Assembly (NCBI GenBank): GCA_903907665.1
Contig: CAIVOW010000148.1
Location: 1 to 17,518 of the forward strand
Source of the DNA: an uncultured Actinomycetes bacterium
GTDB taxonomy: Bacteria > Actinomycetota > Actinomycetes > Nanopelagicales > Nanopelagicaceae
DNA length: 17,518 nucleotides
Reading direction: 5' to 3'
Numbering within the stretch: position 1 is the stretch's first letter; each line of letters starts with the position of its first letter. Under the pieces are notes generated by a model that saw only the letters and a program-made list of their open reading frames with translations, searched no databases and had not been told where the DNA came from. This document shows positions 7,767-15,698 of the stretch, one piece after another. The translations under genes were made by a program, and so were the position numbers.

Positions 7767-8026
7767 AATATTTATTGATTGTTCTTCTGCGAACCTATCA
7801 AAAATTTATCTCTCCTTATTTTGCTCCCCGTTGCAAGTACTACCCAACATGTTCACAATACTCAATTGACGCCATCCGAGAGTACGGATCAATTCGAGGA
7901 GTTGTAATGACAGCATGGCGCTTATTGCGTTGCAATCCCTTTTCCTATGGCGGCGTGGATTACGCAGTTAAAACTAAACCTACTTCCGAACCTACTTCTA
8001 AAACGAGCATGAAAGCAGGCCTGTAA
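7763..8026 (+). CDS. yidD: Membrane protein insertion efficiency factor YidD
   Basis: Small membrane-associated protein, 87 residues, that assists YidC-dependent insertion. The family pattern is complete: an amphipathic N-terminus LIVLLRTYQKFISP, the cysteine motif CKYYPTCSQYSIDAI at about 24-38, and RCNPFSYGGVDY at 56-67. The C-terminal 20 residues, Thr/Ser/Lys rich, are not conserved. It overlaps rnpA by four bases and yidC by one base (TAATG), so rnpA-yidD-yidC are translationally linked. Confidence 0.95.
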   Translation: MKYLLIVLLRTYQKFISPYFAPRCKYYPTCSQYSIDAIREYGSIRGVVMTAWRLLRCNPFSYGGVDYAVKTKPTSEPTSKTSMKAGL

Positions 8027-8952
8027 TGGGAACCATCCTAAACCCACTGTATTACGCTGTTTCTTGGGTACTAGTTACATTCCACTCAATTTTTGGAGTA
8101 TTCACTAAGAACCAATCAGTTCGATGGTCCCTATCAATCATAGGACTCGTAATTCTCATACGTATTATTTTGATTCCACTTTTTGTTAAGCAAATTAAAA
8201 GTCAACGCGCAATGACCGCTCTTTCTCCAAAAATGAAAGAGATTCAAAAGCGCTACAAAGATGATCGTCAAAAGCAATCAGAAGAGATGATGAAGCTTTA
8301 CAAAGAGCATAAAACTAATCCACTCGCATCATGTCTGCCTATTATTGCTCAAGCCCCAATATTCTTCGCACTTTTTACTGTGCTAAATGGCATTGCACAT
8401 AACCATCCTCACGGCTTAATGAAAGGCGATGTATTAATTCAAGCATCGCAAGCGAAGTTTTTCGGCGCAGATCTTTCATCGACATTTCTTTCAAGCCCAA
8501 ACACAACAACAAAAATTGTGACAATTGCGCTGATCCTTGCAATGTCAGCAACAACATTTACAACTCAAAGACAACTTCTTGTTAAAGGTATGCCAAAGAC
8601 CGACGATTCAAATAACATGATGATGCAACAACAAAAAATAATGATGTATATCTTCCCAGTCATTTTTGCTGTATCGGGTGTAAATTTCCCAGTAGGTGTT
8701 TTAATTTATTGGGGTACTACAAACCTTTGGACAATGGGACAGCAGTTCTACGTCATTAAAAGAAATCCAACACCTGGATCTCCGGCTTATGATGAACTTC
8801 AAAAGAAGAAGGATGCAAAAGGAATTACCTCTCCAGAAACAACGCTACTTAATGAGGCTGATAAGGATGCAACCACAGCCACCGATTCAGGAACGACTGA
8901 AATCCAAGGACAGCGCCAGCAACCGAAAAAGAAAAAGAAGCGCAAACCATAA
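8026..8952 (+). CDS. yidC: Membrane protein insertase YidC/Oxa1
   Basis: Inner-membrane insertase and chaperone of the short YidC type (308 residues, without the large periplasmic domain of Gram-negatives). Five membrane segments are visible at about 35-55, 103-123, 164-180, 204-220 and 222-240. The first carries the conserved groove arginine at R46 (LIRIILIP), followed by the charged hairpin KMKEIQKRYKDDRQKQ at about 69-84 that contacts substrates. MMYIFPVIF and FPVGVLIYWGTTNLWTMGQQ are the typical final segments. The C-terminus is hydrophilic and ends in a run of Lys/Arg, which in other YidC proteins aids ribosome contact. It is part of the rnpA-yidD-yidC-jag unit. Confidence 0.97.
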   Translation: MGTILNPLYYAVSWVLVTFHSIFGVFTKNQSVRWSLSIIGLVILIRIILIPLFVKQIKSQRAMTALSPKMKEIQKRYKDDRQKQSEEMMKLYKEHKTNPLASCLPIIAQAPIFFALFTVLNGIAHNHPHGLMKGDVLIQASQAKFFGADLSSTFLSSPNTTTKIVTIALILAMSATTFTTQRQLLVKGMPKTDDSNNMMMQQQKIMMYIFPVIFAVSGVNFPVGVLIYWGTTNLWTMGQQFYVIKRNPTPGSPAYDELQKKKDAKGITSPETTLLNEADKDATTATDSGTTEIQGQRQQPKKKKKRKP

Positions 8953-9037
8953 TTCTTAAATAGGACAAAAACGCTCAAAATATGACAAATCATTATAAAA
9001 CAGTACAAAGCAATTTTACTTTAGACAGGAGAAGGAA

Positions 9038-9520
9038 ATGACTGAAGAGAAAAGCTTGATTGCTCAATTAGAAGAAGAAGGCGATGTGGCAGCCGACTAC
9101 CTAGAAGCGCTACTCGACATAACAGATCTTGATGGCGATATTGATATCGATGTGGAGAATGACCGGGCCGCTCTCGCAATTGCTGGGGGCAAACTAGGGC
9201 ATCTTGTAGGCTCAAACGGAGAGGTTTTAGATGCTCTCCAAGAACTAACTCGGCTTGCGGTTCAAACCAGCCTTGGCGAGCGCAGCCGTTTAATGCTTGA
9301 TATTGATAATTTCCGTTCCTCGAAAAAAGAGGAGCTTGCCAAACTAGCCGCCGAGGTTGCAGAAGAGGTGAAATCCACTGGTGAATCAGTGAAACTTCGC
9401 CCAATGAACGCCTTTGAGCGAAAAGTTGTACATGACACCATCCAAACCATTGGCCTAACTAGCGAGTCTGAGGGCGAAGACCCAAACCGCTGTGTAGTGG
9501 TCCTTCCAGAAGCTAAATAA
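9038..9520 (+). CDS. jag: Jag/KhpB-type KH-R3H RNA-binding protein
   Basis: Cytoplasmic RNA-binding protein of 160 residues, always next to yidC. A KH domain covers about 35-95 with the nucleic-acid loop GSNG at 58-61 (LGHLVGSNGEVLDALQEL). The R3H domain covers about 97-158 with R128 and H132 in FERKVVH. The N-terminal Jag_N domain of Firmicutes is absent, as usual in actinobacteria; instead the first 45 residues are very acidic. ATG is preceded by GGAGAAGGA at 9028-9036. The 85-base gap after yidC is AT-rich and holds no clear terminator or promoter. Related KhpB proteins bind many RNAs and affect cell elongation and division; the targets here are unknown. Confidence 0.93.
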   Translation: MTEEKSLIAQLEEEGDVAADYLEALLDITDLDGDIDIDVENDRAALAIAGGKLGHLVGSNGEVLDALQELTRLAVQTSLGERSRLMLDIDNFRSSKKEELAKLAAEVAEEVKSTGESVKLRPMNAFERKVVHDTIQTIGLTSESEGEDPNRCVVVLPEAK

Positions 9521-9558
9521 CCTTTCCACCCCATAACCCTAAGCGAGGGGCTATCCAG

Positions 9559-10152
9559 ATGGTTTCACGTGAAACACTCCTTGAAAGGTACTTCCACGAG
9601 AGGGCTGCTGAAACGCTCCGATATGCAGAAATGCTCGGAACATGGGGGATAGAACGAGGCCTCATTGGCCCAAAAGAAGGTGAACGTATCTGGGATCGTC
9701 ATATTGCCAATTGCCTTCCTGTTTCAACCCTCATTCCACAAGGGGCATCTGTGGTGGATATAGGCTCAGGCGCAGGCCTACCTGGAATTATTATCGCTTT
9801 AGCTCGCCCAGATACCCAGGTAACCCTGGTTGAACCCCTCCAACGAAGGGTAGATTTTCTCAATGAGGTTGTCGCAGAGCTAAAATTGACTATTACAGTG
9901 ATCCGCGGGAAAGCCGAAACAACCAAAGGCTCCTTTCAAGTCGTAACTTCAAGGGCGGTGGCGCCTTTACCAAAACTTTTACCTATGGTCCGTCACTTAA
10001 TCAAACCCGGAGGGTCCTTGCTGGCCATTAAAGGGGAGTCAGCCCAATCAGAAATTGACGCAACCCCACTAAATAAGCAAAAAGCGATCCTTCACACCCT
10101 CAATCTTCCTGATTTCGAAACGGCAAGGGTTATCGAGGTCCAAAAAGCCTGA
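9559..10152 (+). CDS. rsmG: 16S rRNA (guanine-N7) methyltransferase RsmG
   Basis: SAM-dependent enzyme that methylates N7 of G527 of 16S rRNA (E. coli numbering), 197 residues, formerly gidB. The SAM-binding motif VVDIGSGAGLPG is at 65-76, preceded by the family motif WDRHI at 45-49, and TSRAVAPLPKL at about 129-139 is the later RsmG motif. ATG at 9559-9561 has GAGGGG 8 bases upstream, partly paired by CCCT-AAGCG-AGGG. The first codons are the parS site, so the protein begins MVSRET. Loss of RsmG gives low-level streptomycin resistance in several bacteria (family knowledge). Spacing to jag is 38 bases and to parA 12 bases. Confidence 0.96.
   Translation: MVSRETLLERYFHERAAETLRYAEMLGTWGIERGLIGPKEGERIWDRHIANCLPVSTLIPQGASVVDIGSGAGLPGIIIALARPDTQVTLVEPLQRRVDFLNEVVAELKLTITVIRGKAETTKGSFQVVTSRAVAPLPKLLPMVRHLIKPGGSLLAIKGESAQSEIDATPLNKQKAILHTLNLPDFETARVIEVQKA
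9561..9576. promoter_or_regulatory. parS: parS centromere site 1, inside the rsmG start
   Basis: GGTTTCACGTGAAACA matches the ParB-binding consensus TGTTTCACGTGAAACA in 15 of 16 positions; the 14-base palindromic core 9562-9575 is perfect. It is translated as V-S-R-E-T directly after the initiator methionine of RsmG. Binding by the nearby ParB is expected from conservation of the site. Confidence 0.93.
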
Positions 10153-10164
10153 TTAACTACACCC

Positions 10165-11046
10165 ATGAGCGAGGAAGTTTCACGTGAAACAACGAAAGTT
10201 GTTGGAATCCGCCGCCTCAAGGAGCCAATGCCCACCCCTATCAAAACACGGATATTTACAGTGGCTAATCAAAAGGGCGGGGTAGGCAAAACCACCACAG
10301 CCGTCAATGTCGCCGCCGCTTTAGCTATGGGCGGGCTTAAAGTCCTCGTCATTGATTTAGACCCACAAGGCAACGCCTGCACCGCACTCGGGGTAGACCG
10401 AAACACTGGTCCGGGTATGTTTGAAGTTTTAGTAGAAGATCTTCCTTTACGCGAAATAGTACAAAAAGTCGCCGGGTTCCCACACCTTGAATGTGCGCCA
10501 GCAAATCAAGAGTTAGCAGGAGCAGAAATTGCAATGGTTAATTTTGTTGCACGAGAACAAATTCTTAAGTTAGCACTTCAAGATTTTCTTGCGGAACGAG
10601 AAGCCAGCGGCGCTCGCTTTGATTATATTTTAATTGATTGCCCACCATCATTAGGTTTATTAACTGTTAATGCACTAACTGCAACGGAAGAAGTTTTAGT
10701 TCCGATTCAATGCGAGTACTACAGCCTTGAAGGAATTTCACTTCTTATGGAAACGCTAGCAAAAATCAAAAAAATGCTTAATCCATTAGTACGAGTAAGC
10801 ACAATCATTCTTACAATGTTTGATTCAAGAACTCGTTTAGCAAACGATGTGGCAAACGATGTTCGAGCGCATTTTCCTAATGAACTCATTGATATACCAA
10901 TACCTCGTGCAGTGCGCGTATCTGAAGCACCATCCTTTAGGCAGACGGTTATGACATACGACGCGGCCTCACCAGGAGCTATTGCATATATGCAAGTAGC
11001 GCGTGAAATTGCTGCTCGAGGTACGAGCGAAGGAAGTGCAGCATGA
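10165..11046 (+). CDS. parA: Chromosome partitioning ATPase ParA (Soj)
   Basis: Walker-type ATPase that positions the ParB-parS complex and thereby segregates origins; 293 residues. The deviant Walker A KGGVGKT is at 37-43, the second motif DLDPQGN at about 64-70 and IDCPPSLG near 150-160. From ATG at 10165 the N-terminus carries a 28-residue extension that includes V-S-R-E-T encoded by parS. No ribosome-binding site is visible there. The in-frame ATG at 10228 (Met22) has AAGGAG at 10219-10224 with a rather short 3-base gap and would place parS in the leader instead. I keep the longer form because the frame is parS-conserved, but the start is open. Its TGA overlaps the parB ATG by four bases. 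Confidence 0.94.
   Translation: MSEEVSRETTKVVGIRRLKEPMPTPIKTRIFTVANQKGGVGKTTTAVNVAAALAMGGLKVLVIDLDPQGNACTALGVDRNTGPGMFEVLVEDLPLREIVQKVAGFPHLECAPANQELAGAEIAMVNFVAREQILKLALQDFLAEREASGARFDYILIDCPPSLGLLTVNALTATEEVLVPIQCEYYSLEGISLLMETLAKIKKMLNPLVRVSTIILTMFDSRTRLANDVANDVRAHFPNELIDIPIPRAVRVSEAPSFRQTVMTYDAASPGAIAYMQVAREIAARGTSEGSAA
10176..10191. promoter_or_regulatory. parS: parS centromere site 2, inside the 5' end of parA
   Basis: AGTTTCACGTGAAACA, again 15 of 16 to consensus with a perfect 14-base core (10177-10190), 615 bases from site 1. It is read as V-S-R-E-T in the parA frame, the same frame as in rsmG. Position at the promoter end of parAB also allows ParB feedback on its own transcription. 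Confidence 0.93.
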
Positions 11047-11912
11047 GTTCACCTCGTAAAGGCGGTTTAGGAAGAGGGCTTGATGCACTTATTCCTTCTA
11101 CGCCAGTTACAACAGAATCAGGTGTTGTTGTTGCACAACAAGGCGAAGTTGATATCAACTCTATTTCACCAAACCCAAAACAACCACGTGAAGTTTTTGA
11201 TCAGGATTTATTAAATGAACTCGCTGCCTCAATTAAAGAAGTTGGGGTATTACAACCTCCAGTTGTGCGCGATATTGGTAACGGTAAATATGAATTAATC
11301 ATGGGTGAACGCAGATTGCGCGCATCAAAAATTGCGGGCCTTAAAACTATTCCCGTCATTGTTCGTGCCACAAAAGATAACGAACTATTACGAGAAGCTC
11401 TCCTTGAAAACATTCACCGCAGCCAACTCAATCCACTTGAAGAGGGAGCTGCATATCAAAACCTCCTTAACGATTTTGGTTACACACATGATGAGTTAGC
11501 AACCAAAGTAGGAAAATCTCGCCCCGCAATTTCTAACGCACTACGATTGTTAAACCTGCCAACTTCTGTCCAGCGTCGATTAGCGGCCGGAGTTTTGTCG
11601 GCCGGACACGCTCGCGCACTGTTGGCGTTAACAGATGAAAGTCAGATTGAAAAACTTGCTTCAAGAATTGTGGCTGAAGGTCTATCAGTGCGTGATGTGG
11701 AAGAAATAGTCGCAAGTGGTGGAGCTAACGTAAAAAGCACACAATCCCGTGTAAAAACACTCCCAGCACCTCGGCTGAAAGAATTAAGTGAGGCGCTCTC
11801 CGATAAGTTTGACACTCGCGTAAGTGTGGAATTGGGTAAGTCAAAAGGAAAAATTATTATTGAATTTGCCGATAAAGAGGATTTAGAAAGAATTAATAAG
11901 CTTCTTAATTAA
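11043..11912 (+). CDS. parB: Chromosome partitioning protein ParB (Spo0J), CTP-dependent clamp
   Basis: parS-binding CTPase, 289 residues. The N-terminal [12 protein letters not shown] (7-18) is the ParA-stimulating motif. The N-domain carries the CTP motifs GERRLRAS (about 88-95) and [14 protein letters not shown] (about 117-130). A helix-turn-helix, [27 protein letters not shown], follows at about 141-167, and the last 40 residues form the C-terminal dimerisation domain. Translation is coupled to parA by an ATGA overlap. Its stop codon overlaps that of the convergent aminotransferase by four bases, leaving no room for a terminator. The two parS sites upstream are its expected loading sites. 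Confidence 0.97.
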   Translation: MSSPRKGGLGRGLDALIPSTPVTTESGVVVAQQGEVDINSISPNPKQPREVFDQDLLNELAASIKEVGVLQPPVVRDIGNGKYELIMGERRLRASKIAGLKTIPVIVRATKDNELLREALLENIHRSQLNPLEEGAAYQNLLNDFGYTHDELATKVGKSRPAISNALRLLNLPTSVQRRLAAGVLSAGHARALLALTDESQIEKLASRIVAEGLSVRDVEEIVASGGANVKSTQSRVKTLPAPRLKELSEALSDKFDTRVSVELGKSKGKIIIEFADKEDLERINKLLN

Positions 11913-13165
11913 TTTCCTATCGAACGCCGATCCATCTCACTTTGAATTACCCCACCGAGTGCTTTTATGCCATCCAAAATTCTCTCAGGAGTTGGATAGC
12001 AATACGCTAAACGTAAAGACCACGACCCAAATCCATCAGCGTAAAAAGCAGTCCCAGGAACATAAGCAACCTTCGCCACAATTGCTTTAGGCATTAAAGC
12101 TTTCGTATCGATTTCTGGCGGCAAAGTAACCCAGATATAAAACCCACCGTCTGGTTTGGTCCACGTCGCTTCCTTGGGAAAATACTTATCCATAGCAGTC
12201 AACATTGTGTCGCGTCGGACTTTATATAGTTTGCAAAATGCTGCAATTTGATCGCGCCAAGGCTGATCGGCAAGATAACTAGAAATCGCAAGCTGGGCAA
12301 AATTAGAGGGACATAGTTGTGATGACTCAGATGCAATGACCAGTTTTTCCTTGAGTGATTGAGGGACTAGCGCCCAGCCAACTCGAAATCCAGGGCAGAT
12401 CGTTTTTGAGAACGATCCAAGATAGATGACATTTTCTGAATCTTCTGCGCGCATTGCGTTAGGAGAAGGCTTCTCGAAACCAAGTAGGCCATATGGATTG
12501 TCTTCGACAACAAATATTCGTTCAGCCCGGCAAATCTCGAGGATTTCACTTCTGCGTTCAGCCGAAAGTGAAACTCCAGTTGGATTTTGGTAGTTAGGTA
12601 TTAAATAAATAAATTTAATTTTACGACCAGATAAACGAGTCTTAGCGATAGCTTCCCGCAAACGGTCAGGAATCATTCCATTGTCGTCTAATTCAACATG
12701 AACAATAGTTGCTTCGTATTGGTGAAACGTTCCCAATGCTCCAACATAAGAAGGGGCCTCAACCAAAACGACATCACCTGGATCGATAAAAATACGAGAA
12801 ATAAGATCAAGTGCTTGTTGTGAACCAGTTGTAACGATGACATCTTCAGGATGTGCTTTGATTCCCTCAAGTTCCATCACATCACATATTTGCTCACGCA
12901 GTTTTGGGTGCCCCTGACCACTTCCATATTGAAGAGCTTCCATACCGTTGGTTTTAATAAGATTACCAACTACGTTTTGCATCATATCCATCGGTAGCGC
13001 ACTCAAATTAGGCATGCCGCCGGCTAAGGAGACAATTTCAGGCCGGGAAGCAACAGCGAAAAGTGATCGAATTTCAGATGGCTGCATGAATTGGGCGCGA
13101 TGAGCAAAGCGCTCCTGCAGGTTTTCAGGTGCCCCCGTATGGATGCGCGTGATATCTGAACTCAT
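11909..13165 (-). CDS. PLP-dependent aminotransferase, class I/II (LysN/2-aminoadipate type)
   Basis: Fold-type I aminotransferase of 418 residues. Features are AGGMPN (48-53), the cofactor-stacking region TGSQQALDL (113-121), the substrate loop NYQNPTG (191-197), PLP-phosphate and ring contacts around D222 (VVEDNPYG), and the Schiff-base lysine K254 in GSFSKT, followed by [20 protein letters not shown] near the C-terminus holds the carboxylate-binding arginine. The subfamily resembles 2-aminoadipate (LysN) and related multi-substrate aminotransferases; the true amino-acid substrate cannot be told from sequence. ATG at 13163-13165 has a poor ribosome-binding site and lies 45 bases after the upstream gene. 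It is convergent with parB and probably the last gene of the murJ-trx-cwlM unit. Confidence 0.9.
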   Translation of the reverse strand: MSSDITRIHTGAPENLQERFAHRAQFMQPSEIRSLFAVASRPEIVSLAGGMPNLSALPMDMMQNVVGNLIKTNGMEALQYGSGQGHPKLREQICDVMELEGIKAHPEDVIVTTGSQQALDLISRIFIDPGDVVLVEAPSYVGALGTFHQYEATIVHVELDDNGMIPDRLREAIAKTRLSGRKIKFIYLIPNYQNPTGVSLSAERRSEILEICRAERIFVVEDNPYGLLGFEKPSPNAMRAEDSENVIYLGSFSKTICPGFRVGWALVPQSLKEKLVIASESSQLCPSNFAQLAISSYLADQPWRDQIAAFCKLYKVRRDTMLTAMDKYFPKEATWTKPDGGFYIWVTLPPEIDTKALMPKAIVAKVAYVPGTAFYADGFGSWSLRLAYCYPTPERILDGIKALGGVIQSEMDRRSIGN

Positions 13166-13210
13166 CGCGTTAGTTTGCCACAGTCCATGGACTACCCGCG
13201 AACCAATAAC

Positions 13211-14317
13211 TTACTTACGTAAGCCCGTCCGACGGAGGTCGCTTATTCGCAGCGTTCCCGTTTTCGCATCATCCTCAACAGCTAAATACAATCGCTGTAT
13301 CGCAACCATAATTGACTCAACGACGGTCTCTCGAAAATCCTTGTCGGACAGTCTTTTCGCATCCCCTGGATTAGTTATATACCCCAGGTCGATTCTGACC
13401 GCAGGAGCTTTAGTTAAACGAAGAAGATCCCAGGTTTTGGCGTGAGTGCGGCAATTTAATAAATCTGTTCGAGAGCAAATCTCACGTTGAACAAGAGTCG
13501 CAAACCTTTCACCCACAACAGAATGAACACCATGGGCATCACTCCCATAATAATAAGTAGAAACGCCATGGGCAGCTTCATTCGCGTGGCTATCTATATT
13601 AAGTGAGAGCACTAGGTCGGCACCGACTTTATTCGCGGTAACAATTCTCTCCACATCAGAAGTATGAGAAGTTGAACTTCGGGTAAGAAAAACAGCAACT
13701 CCTAATGCAATAAGGCGACCTTCGAGCCTTTGGGCAATGTCAAAAGTAATTCCACTCGCTAATTCACCACAATCACTTGCCGGATCTAAAACAATTATTT
13801 TATTTGCTAGAGAAGGACCTTTGGCTGCACGAATGTTTTCTTCGCGCATTTGTTGTGGGGCGCCACCAGAAACAATTTTCATCAAACGAAGTATGGACAT
13901 AACCGTAGATGGTCCACATTGCCCATCCACTTTCGCACCGACCGACTTTTGGAACTCTTTAACGGCAGCTTCAGTGAGAGTGTCAAAAATTCCATCTACA
14001 CGGCCACAATTGAAACCCATCTCAACTAATCGAGTTTGTAGTTGAGCAACATCATCTCCGCGCATAGGAATCGGCAGATCCAATTTTAAAGTGCGATCAC
14101 CTAGTTTCCACTTTGCCTCTTCTAAACTTCGAGACGTTGTAGCATCAACAACTCCTGTAATAATTAACCCTCGGCCCTGCTGGAAAGCTTTAACAGCAGC
14201 TTCCACAGCTTCATCAAAATCCGAAGATATAGCTTTAAGCAGGCCTAGTCGGTTAAGTGTTGCACATAATTGCGTAATAACGTCGCCAGAATCACCGATG
14301 CGCAACTCTAAAGACAT
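13211..14317 (-). CDS. cwlM: CwlM-type regulator: two PG-binding domains plus inactive amidase_3 domain
   Basis: 368 residues without signal peptide or membrane segment, hence cytoplasmic. Two PG_binding_1 repeats (about 5-68 and 84-145) precede an N-acetylmuramoyl-L-alanine amidase_3 domain (172-345). The zinc and catalytic residues appear lost: the DPGHGG motif is DPASDCG (178-184), SIHAD is SLNID (238-242), and the VELG catalytic Glu is Asp in RIDLGYITN (308-316). In mycobacteria CwlM at this locus is an essential non-enzymatic PknB substrate that activates MurA and is reported to contact MurJ; murJ is in the same gene set here. The last 18 residues, with Thr in TGTLRISDLRRTG, could hold the phosphorylation site (inference). 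AAGGAA lies upstream of the ATG; trxA ends 18 bases before. Confidence 0.85.
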   Translation of the reverse strand: MSLELRIGDSGDVITQLCATLNRLGLLKAISSDFDEAVEAAVKAFQQGRGLIITGVVDATTSRSLEEAKWKLGDRTLKLDLPIPMRGDDVAQLQTRLVEMGFNCGRVDGIFDTLTEAAVKEFQKSVGAKVDGQCGPSTVMSILRLMKIVSGGAPQQMREENIRAAKGPSLANKIIVLDPASDCGELASGITFDIAQRLEGRLIALGVAVFLTRSSTSHTSDVERIVTANKVGADLVLSLNIDSHANEAAHGVSTYYYGSDAHGVHSVVGERFATLVQREICSRTDLLNCRTHAKTWDLLRLTKAPAVRIDLGYITNPGDAKRLSDKDFRETVVESIMVAIQRLYLAVEDDAKTGTLRISDLRRTGLRK

Positions 14318-14335
14318 TAGTTAAAGTTCCTTGAG

Positions 14336-14662
14336 TTAAGAAATAAACTCAGAAAGTTCTTTAAGAAGTGCAGGCTTTGGTTTTGCACCGATGATGCTTT
14401 TTACAACTTCTCCGTTGACATAAACATTGAGAGTAGGAATAGAAGTAATTCCATATTTCATTGCTATCGAAGCTTCGTCATCTGTATTTAACTTAACAAT
14501 TTTAATTTTTGCTCCGTGCTCGGCTGCAATTTCTTCCAAAATTGGAGCCACGGCGCGGCAAGGACCACACCACTCAGCCCAAAAATCTACAAGGACCGGA
14601 GTTGATGACTTAAGAACTTCAGCGTCAAAATTAGCGGCTGTTACTGGTTGTGTTGCGCCCAT
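14336..14662 (-). CDS. trxA: Thioredoxin
   Basis: Small cytoplasmic dithiol reductant, 108 residues. The active site WCGPC is at 31-35 after VLVDFWAE, and the cis-proline is in SIPTLNVY at about 74-81. Length and motifs are those of canonical thioredoxin 1 (TrxC of mycobacteria). The ATG has AAAGGTAG 8 bases upstream. It follows trxB after 64 AT-rich bases, where a separate promoter is possible but no convincing -35/-10 pair is seen. Its electron donor is the adjacent TrxB. Confidence 0.97.
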   Translation of the reverse strand: MGATQPVTAANFDAEVLKSSTPVLVDFWAEWCGPCRAVAPILEEIAAEHGAKIKIVKLNTDDEASIAMKYGITSIPTLNVYVNGEVVKSIIGAKPKPALLKELSEFIS

Positions 14663-14726
14663 AGTGTCTACCTTTACCTTCTCTATTTACTTTCATGTGT
14701 GGAATAAATTCTATTTGGTAACGTAA

Positions 14727-15683
14727 TTAATGTCCTGCAAGAAAACGCTCAGCATCTAAAGCCGCCTCGCAACCAGTACCGGCTGCAGTTATTGCTTGTC
14801 GATAAGTATGGTCAACCAAGTCCCCACAAGCAAAAACACCTCTTACATTTGTTCGTGCCGAGCGGCCATCGACCTTCACATATCCCTCATCATCTAAATC
14901 CACTTGGCCTACAAGCAGTTCGCTACGAGGTAGATGGCCAATCGCTACAAATAACCCATCAAAAGTCATATCTTTCACTTCGCCGGAAACCAAATTCCTT
15001 AACTTAAGTGCGTTCATAGATTGTTCACCTAGTACATCGATAACTTCCGTGTTCCAAATAAATTCAATTTTTGGGTTTGCTTTTGCGCGATCAATCATAA
15101 TTTTTGAAGCTCGCAGGGTGTCGCGACGATGTATGACTACAACTTTATCTGCGAAACGAGTTAGGAAGTTTGCTTCTTCCATAGCCGAGTCGCCACCACC
15201 AACAACTGCCACAGTCTTTTGGCGATAGAAGAAACCATCACACGTTGCACACCAAGAAACTCCGCGTCCAGAAAGGCGCTTCTCATTCTCTAAACCAATC
15301 TCTTTGTATGCAGAGCCAGTTGCCAGAATTACAGATTTTGCTTTTACAGTGTTACCAGAGCCATCTTTTAAAATCTTTATATCTCCAACAAGATTCATTT
15401 CAACAATATCGTCGGTGATCAGCTTGGTACCAAACTTCTCAGCTTGCTTGCGCATTGAATCCATTAAATCTGGCCCCATTACTCCTTCAGGGAAACCAGG
15501 AAAATTTTCTACCTCTGTGGTGTTCATTAAAGCGCCACCTGCGGTGACCGAACCTTCATAAAGAATAGGAGAGAGTTGAGCGCGGGCTGCATAAACTGCA
15601 GCGGTATATCCGGCTGGACCGGAGCCGACAATAACAACTTGCGCAACGTCATGCTCTTGCTGGTCTTTCTGAATCTGGCTCAT
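14727..15683 (-). CDS. trxB: Thioredoxin reductase (NADPH)
   Basis: FAD enzyme that reduces thioredoxin with NADPH, 318 residues, the low-molecular-weight bacterial type. The FAD site is GSGPAG (20-25), the redox pair is CATC at 145-148 in SWCATCDGFF, the NADPH site is GGGDSA (162-167), and GVFACGDLVDHTYRQAITAAGTGC is the second FAD motif near the C-terminus. The ATG has AGG about 6 bases upstream and lies 15 bases after the murJ stop, so it is probably co-transcribed with murJ. In mycobacteria sigM and its anti-sigma gene sit between these two; they are absent here. Confidence 0.97.
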   Translation of the reverse strand: MSQIQKDQQEHDVAQVVIVGSGPAGYTAAVYAARAQLSPILYEGSVTAGGALMNTTEVENFPGFPEGVMGPDLMDSMRKQAEKFGTKLITDDIVEMNLVGDIKILKDGSGNTVKAKSVILATGSAYKEIGLENEKRLSGRGVSWCATCDGFFYRQKTVAVVGGGDSAMEEANFLTRFADKVVVIHRRDTLRASKIMIDRAKANPKIEFIWNTEVIDVLGEQSMNALKLRNLVSGEVKDMTFDGLFVAIGHLPRSELLVGQVDLDDEGYVKVDGRSARTNVRGVFACGDLVDHTYRQAITAAGTGCEAALDAERFLAGH

Positions 15684-15698
15684 ACAAACCTGTTTACC

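Noticed and set aside
9021..9404. Minus-strand 127-codon frame opposite jag
   Set aside because: Lies antisense to the KH and R3H domains, with no recognisable protein features.
11178..11195. CACGTGAAG in parB as a third parS site
   Set aside because: Only the central CACGTGAA matches; the left arm of the palindrome is lost, so ParB binding is unlikely.
14663..14726. Separate trxA promoter
   Set aside because: The gap is AT-rich, but no -35/-10 pair with acceptable spacing was found.
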